From NCBI GenBank assembly GCA_000435975.1, contig FR884083.1, positions 1 to 25,037 on the forward strand: a stretch of 25,037 bases of DNA, in the 5' to 3' direction. The stretch's first letter is position 1. Each line of letters opens with the position of its first letter. This DNA is from Oscillibacter sp. CAG:241 (GTDB lineage: Bacteria > Bacillota > Clostridia > Oscillospirales > Oscillospiraceae). Shown here in pieces: positions 21,563 through 25,037 of the stretch. The notes under the pieces were generated by a model. That model was not told the origin of the DNA, did no database searches, and saw nothing but the letters and a program-made list of their open reading frames with translations. A program made the translations under genes and the position numbers.

Positions 21563-22390
21563 TTACTTCTTGACGACGCCGTCCTTTTTCTGGCGCAGTA
21601 CGTCGATGAGCTTGCCGTGGCGCCTGGAGCGCAGATTGGGGTGGGAGCGCAGCAGACGGCGCTCGAACGTGTCTGCGCCGCTGCGCAGCTGGGCCAGGCG
21701 CAGCATCCGCTCCTGCAGATACTCGTCGTTGGCCTTTTCCAGTCCGTTCATGAAGCGGTTGGTGAGCTCCTCCACCCTGGCGCCGTACAGCTGGGCCTTT
21801 TCGTCCAGGTGCTGGCGGATCTCCTGCTGGAGCTTGGCCAGCTTGTCCAGACGGTGGGACAGCTGGAAGGCGCTGCGGATGGACAGAACGTTGTCCATGA
21901 TATACAGGCCGAACAGGAAGGAGGCAATGGGAACGGTGTACTGAGGCCCGATGCCCATGAGCCACCGCAGCAGCGGCGGATTCACCACATGGCACAGCAG
22001 CACGCAGCCCAGGCCGAAGAAAATGCAGTTGGTCAGGCAGATGCGTCCGTTGAGCTGGTACTTGCAGTGGGAATAGTCCCACCAGCGCATGTGGAAGATG
22101 GCCTCCATCATCCAGCTGGTGAAGTATTCCAGGGCGGTGGTCAGCGCCATGCCCGCGAGAAACGTCAGAATGGGGTTTTTCAGCCCGCCATTTAATACAT
22201 ATAACACCAAAAGCGCGCCGTGTCCATAGATGGGGCAGAGAAATCCGTTCAGAAATCCGCGTTTTTCACTGAGGTGCTTGATGACGATGGAATGATAGAT
22301 CATCTCGCCGATCCATCCGGCGGTACTGTAGATGATCATCAGCAGAAAGCATACGCAGATATTCTCAAAGCTATTCAGGGGCAGAAACAT
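21563..22390 (-). CDS. CmpB-type membrane protein (putative ABC-transporter type IV, PF06541-like)
   Basis: A 275-residue protein. The N-terminal half has about five hydrophobic segments with the family's conserved loops: STAGWIGEMIYHS, GFLNGFLCPIYGHGALLV, EYFTSWMMEAIFHMRWWDYS, and NGRICLTNCIFFGLG. The C-terminal half (about 185-275) is a charged coiled-coil-like region rich in Arg/Gln/Glu. Despite the Pfam name, no transport has been shown for such proteins to my knowledge. ATG 22390 is chosen with GAGGTG 4 nt upstream; a TTG at 22402 is an alternative. It lies 8 nt after the stop of the ATPase gene, in the same operon. Confidence 0.85.
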   Translation of the reverse strand: MFLPLNSFENICVCFLLMIIYSTAGWIGEMIYHSIVIKHLSEKRGFLNGFLCPIYGHGALLVLYVLNGGLKNPILTFLAGMALTTALEYFTSWMMEAIFHMRWWDYSHCKYQLNGRICLTNCIFFGLGCVLLCHVVNPPLLRWLMGIGPQYTVPIASFLFGLYIMDNVLSIRSAFQLSHRLDKLAKLQQEIRQHLDEKAQLYGARVEELTNRFMNGLEKANDEYLQERMLRLAQLRSGADTFERRLLRSHPNLRSRRHGKLIDVLRQKKDGVVKK

Positions 22391-22398
22391 AAAACACC

Positions 22399-24582
22399 TC
22401 AATTCAGGGATATAACGTGGGCACGGTCCCGGAGATAGTCGCCCTCCCGCCGGTGGCAGGTGAAAAGCAGGATCTGGCGGGTGCGGCTCTCCTCCAGCAG
22501 CCAGTCCAGGGCGGCTGCCATGCGGGTATCGTCGAAATTGGCCAGGGCATCGTCCAGGATCAGGGGCACGGCTTTATCCTGGGGCAGCACCATCCGGCAG
22601 ATGGCCAGACGCGCCGCCAGGTACAGTTGGTCTCCGGCTCCCTGGCTCAGCAGGGCCAGAGCGCGGGGAACGGCGTCTCCGGCGGGCTGGGCGCTGAGGG
22701 ACAGGCTCCGGTCCAGCAGCACCTTGTCGTAGCGTCCGGCGGTGAGGGCGGAGAAGATGCGGGCCGTTTCCGCGCCCAGGGCGGGGGAGAAGCGGTTTTG
22801 CAGATGGTTGTTGGCCTGGGTCAGGGCGTCCATGGCCAGGGCAATGGCGTCGTACTCCGCCTGGAGGGTATCCAGCCGGGCGCGGCACTGGTCCTGTTGG
22901 GCCTGAAGGCTCTCCCGGCTGTCCATGGACCGCAGCTGTCCGGTGAGGCCATCCACCCGGGAGCGCGCGGCCTGCAGCAGGTCCCGGGCCTGGGGCAGGG
23001 CGGCGTCCACCTGTTCCCGGGACAGAACGGGACGGGGCAGCGTTTCCTCCGGGTCCGGCAGCGGCGGCTGGGGCAGGTGCCGGGTCAGCAGTTCACAGCG
23101 AAGCCGGGCATCCCGGAGGCTGGCAGCGGCACGGTCCAGCGCGTCTCGCCGGCGGAGGGCGTCGGTGAGGACAGCCCGGATGCCGTCGGCTCCGCCGGTT
23201 TCGGGACGGAACCGCTGGACCTGGGCCAACAGGGTCACCAGCTGCTGCTGGAGCTGCAGGGCCAGACCGTTGGCGGCGGCGGTGGCCTGACGGGACTGCT
23301 CCTGCGCCTGCCGTGCGGCGGCTCGCAGCTCCAGATAGGCGGCGGTCTGCCGCTCCAGCGCTGTCCGCTGGGCCCGGACCGTCTGCTGACGGGCGGCGAT
23401 GCGGCGACGGGATACCACATAATATAGGAACAAGCCTGCGGCAGCAGCCGCTCCGCATACGGCGGCAATGAACCGCGCAGGGGCGGCCAGCAAAGCGAAG
23501 GCGGCGGCTGCGGCACACAGCAGCACCGCGGCGGAGATGGGCAGAACGGGGCCGGGCATGGTGGGCGGGGTCATGGCCTCTGCCTGCTGGCGCAGCTGAG
23601 TCTCCTCAGCGGGATACAGAGGGTGGGCGGCCCAGGCGTCCTGGGCGGTCTGTGCCTCCGATTGACGCTGCTGGGCGGTGCGCCGGGCCTGAGTCAAGGT
23701 ATCCCGGGAGCGGTCCAGCAGGTCCAGCTGGGCCTGCATCCGGGCCAGAGCGTCCCGGTCCGGCAGGTCGCCGCTGAGCTGCTCCAGGGCTGTCAGCTGC
23801 TGCTGGCGGGCGGACAGGTCCTCCTGGGCCTCCCGCCATTGCCGCAGGGCGGCTTGCTTTTCCAGGGCGTCCCATTGTGCCTGGCGCTGCTCCAGCTCCT
23901 CCAGGCGGGTCTGTGCCTGACGCAGCTGCGCCCGGGCATCCTCCAGCTGGGCGGCCAACTCCTCCTGACGGCACAGGGCGTCGTCCATCCGGAGAAGCTC
24001 CTGCTCCAGGGCGGGGATCAGGCCGGTTTTGTTGTGGCGGCGGCGGTTCAGCTGTTTTTTCAGCCGATCATAGCTTTCGGAATAGGATACATCCTCCTGA
24101 CCCGTGGACAGCAGGGAGGTGATGCGGCGTTCCAGCTCCGGGTCCTGGGTCACGGCCAGAGCGCTTTGCCCGATGAAGGCGCTGCGCTGGAATACCTCCC
24201 GGGGGACGCCCAGCAGGGTCTCGCCCAGGTTCTGACCGGTGATATCGGGCACCGGCTGGGAGGTGCCGGTATAGGTGCAGGAGAAGTCACCCATGGGGGC
24301 GCCGACGCGGCGGGTGCCGCGCAGGACGGTCCACAGCTGACCGTCGGCGTCCAGGTCCATGCGGCCCTGCATGGCTTCGCCCGTCCAGGGGGCATAGCGG
24401 TTCTTGTCTGCCAGGGGACCGCTCTGACGGGTGGGCAGGCCATACAGCATGGTGCGCAGAAAGCTGCACCAGGTGGACTTGCCGGATTCGTTGGGGGCGC
24501 AGATCACGTTGAGCCCCGGCTCCAGCCGGAGTGTGTCGCCCCGCAGCCGCCCATAGGCGGCCTGCATATCGAGAATGCGCAA
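22399..24582 (-). CDS. YhaN-like SMC/Rad50-type ATPase
   Basis: A 727-residue ABC-type ATPase of the YhaN/RecF-SMC class. The N-terminal half-site has GLNVICAPNESGKSTWCSFL (Walker A, about 23-42). A long Gln/Ala/Arg-rich coiled-coil arm runs from about 170 to 590, interrupted at about 345-395 by two adjacent transmembrane-like helices. The C-terminal half-site has LLSQGAGDQLYLAARLAI (signature) and VPLILDDALANFDD (Walker B), then FTCHRREGD. YhaN proteins usually work with the SbcD-like nuclease YhaO; none is adjacent here. The start is TTG 24582 with AGGAGG 9 nt upstream. It is first in an operon with the CmpB-type protein and mrp. DNA repair or end-processing at the membrane is a family-based guess. 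Confidence 0.88.
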   Translation of the reverse strand: MRILDMQAAYGRLRGDTLRLEPGLNVICAPNESGKSTWCSFLRTMLYGLPTRQSGPLADKNRYAPWTGEAMQGRMDLDADGQLWTVLRGTRRVGAPMGDFSCTYTGTSQPVPDITGQNLGETLLGVPREVFQRSAFIGQSALAVTQDPELERRITSLLSTGQEDVSYSESYDRLKKQLNRRRHNKTGLIPALEQELLRMDDALCRQEELAAQLEDARAQLRQAQTRLEELEQRQAQWDALEKQAALRQWREAQEDLSARQQQLTALEQLSGDLPDRDALARMQAQLDLLDRSRDTLTQARRTAQQRQSEAQTAQDAWAAHPLYPAEETQLRQQAEAMTPPTMPGPVLPISAAVLLCAAAAAFALLAAPARFIAAVCGAAAAAGLFLYYVVSRRRIAARQQTVRAQRTALERQTAAYLELRAAARQAQEQSRQATAAANGLALQLQQQLVTLLAQVQRFRPETGGADGIRAVLTDALRRRDALDRAAASLRDARLRCELLTRHLPQPPLPDPEETLPRPVLSREQVDAALPQARDLLQAARSRVDGLTGQLRSMDSRESLQAQQDQCRARLDTLQAEYDAIALAMDALTQANNHLQNRFSPALGAETARIFSALTAGRYDKVLLDRSLSLSAQPAGDAVPRALALLSQGAGDQLYLAARLAICRMVLPQDKAVPLILDDALANFDDTRMAAALDWLLEESRTRQILLFTCHRREGDYLRDRAHVISLN

Positions 24583-24616
24583 GAGGAGAGTCCTCCTTTA
24601 TATAAGGTCACATCAT

Positions 24617-24645
24617 AGTATAACATACGGCGGCCATTTTGTCAC
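24617..24645 (-). promoter_or_regulatory. Promoter of the YhaN-CmpB-Mrp operon
   Basis: Minus strand: GTGACA (24640-24645), 17-nt spacer, TATACT (24617-24622). Downstream, AGGAG-GACT-CTCCT can fold over the ribosome site (about 24583-24596). It is divergent from the rRNA promoters. Confidence 0.7.
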
Positions 24646-24690
24646 CTGATGGGAGACATTCAAAAAATTTAGGTTTTTTTGAAAAAGGGG

Positions 24691-24719
24691 TTGACATTTC
24701 CTACCAGGTCTGGTATCCT
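24691..24719 (+). promoter_or_regulatory. rRNA operon promoter P1
   Basis: TTGACA (24691-24696), 17-nt spacer, TATCCT (24714-24719) with an extended TGG. The stretch just upstream (24660-24686) is rich in A and T runs, as expected of an UP element. Confidence 0.75.
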
Positions 24720-24784
24720 ATCAAAGCTGTGTGTGACGCGGCGTTGAGGGTCTTGAAAAGCTTCAAAAAAGCTGAAAAAAGTCC

Positions 24785-24813
24785 TTGACAAAACGGATGA
24801 TCCGCAGTATAAT
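24785..24813 (+). promoter_or_regulatory. rRNA operon promoter P2 (perfect consensus)
   Basis: TTGACA (24785-24790), 17-nt spacer, TATAAT (24808-24813). It is preceded by A-rich UP-like sequence at 24756-24780. The start is expected near 24820. Confidence 0.88.
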
Positions 24814-24819
24814 AAATCT

Positions 24820-25023
24820 GTTCCGCAGGCTGCGGAGCGTGTATCTTGTAAATTAAACAATGAACGAACAAAGCACCAGACGGGAGCACATGAAGATGTG
24901 CAACTGAAAAAGCTTGAGCACTGGGGTTCAGTCAATTACCCGGTGTTTGAGCAAGAGTTTATGAAGCTATGGAAATAGCTCTGTAAAAGAGATTAGCTCA
25001 GCGGGAACGCTGTGTTGATACGA
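24820..25023 (+). other. 16S pre-rRNA leader with ordered hairpins
   Basis: No coding potential. Hairpins are GCACAT-GAAG-ATGTGC (24886-24901), a 14-bp wobble-containing stem (24912-24925 with 24939-24952), AGCTAT-GGAA-ATAGCT (24965-24980) and AGCG-GGAA-CGCT (25000-25011). Leaders of this kind carry antitermination and processing signals; I could not place a boxA with confidence. Confidence 0.65.
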
Positions 25024-25037
25024 TTTATAGAGAGTTT
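25024..25037 (+). rRNA. rrs: 16S rRNA, first bases only
   Basis: TTTATAGAGAGTTT at the right edge matches the 5' end of bacterial 16S rRNA, which continues GATCCTGGCTCAG. Two strong promoters and a structured leader precede it. The exact mature 5' end is uncertain by a few bases. Confidence 0.85.

Noticed and set aside
1..25037. CRISPR arrays, tRNA genes, insertion sequences, phage genes
   Set aside because: I saw no regularly spaced repeats, no tRNA-like cloverleaf with a TTCGA/CCA end, and no transposase or integrase motif. The only repeats are the palindromic units at 20583-20712.

Overview
The window looks like a chromosomal segment of a GC-rich, spore-forming, anaerobic member of the Clostridia. 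The supporting features are a spoIIE phosphatase gene, a three-subunit [FeFe] hydrogenase, formate-tetrahydrofolate ligase, an Asp23/YloV pair, strong AGGAGG ribosome sites and consensus sigma-A promoters in a GC-rich background. Oscillospiraceae-like gut bacteria (Flavonifractor/Oscillibacter type) fit best, but that placement is inference from gene content and protein style, not a database match. Most of the window is housekeeping; the accessory material is in three small patches.

Layout, left to right. At 1-1682, minus strand: the first codons of a probable TelA gene, its partner xpaC, and a thymidylate synthase. At 1795-3211, minus strand: an AT-rich two-gene operon with its own consensus promoter and terminator, encoding an exported protein and a small multi-pass membrane protein; this is the best candidate for something undescribed. 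At 3306-4810, plus strand: a COG2509-type flavoprotein, ending in a bidirectional terminator shared with fhs. At 4813-6571 and 6639-7233, minus strand: fhs and a LOG-family protein as separate units. At 7304-11500, minus strand: hydC-hydB-hydA with 4-nt overlaps, a promoter and a Rex-like palindrome. At 11704-14077, minus strand: spoIIE and a small membrane protein. At 14180-16383, plus strand: an Asp23 protein and a YloV/FakA-like kinase. At 16507-19110, plus strand: a three-gene ABC importer of the SsuB/ThiY type behind a structured leader. At 19112-19661: a compact cassette with a perfect promoter, a tiny ORF, a 49-residue membrane protein and a strong terminator, followed by the tail of a broken traX. 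At 19677-20514, minus strand: a lipoprotein. At 20583-20712: a REP-like palindrome and two 41-bp tandem hairpin repeats. At 20712-24645, minus strand: an operon of a YhaN-like ATPase, a CmpB-type membrane protein and the Fe-S carrier Mrp. At 24691-25037, plus strand: two strong tandem promoters, a structured leader and the first bases of a 16S rRNA gene.

Functionally, the hydrogenase operon handles NADH/ferredoxin electron disposal as H2, and its Rex-like site would tie it to NADH/NAD+ ratio. fhs and thyA both belong to folate one-carbon metabolism but are not co-transcribed. The importer probably brings in a small organic nutrient (HMP, sulfonate or a similar compound; not resolved). Many long open frames lie antisense to the true genes; they are GC-driven shadows and are excluded.
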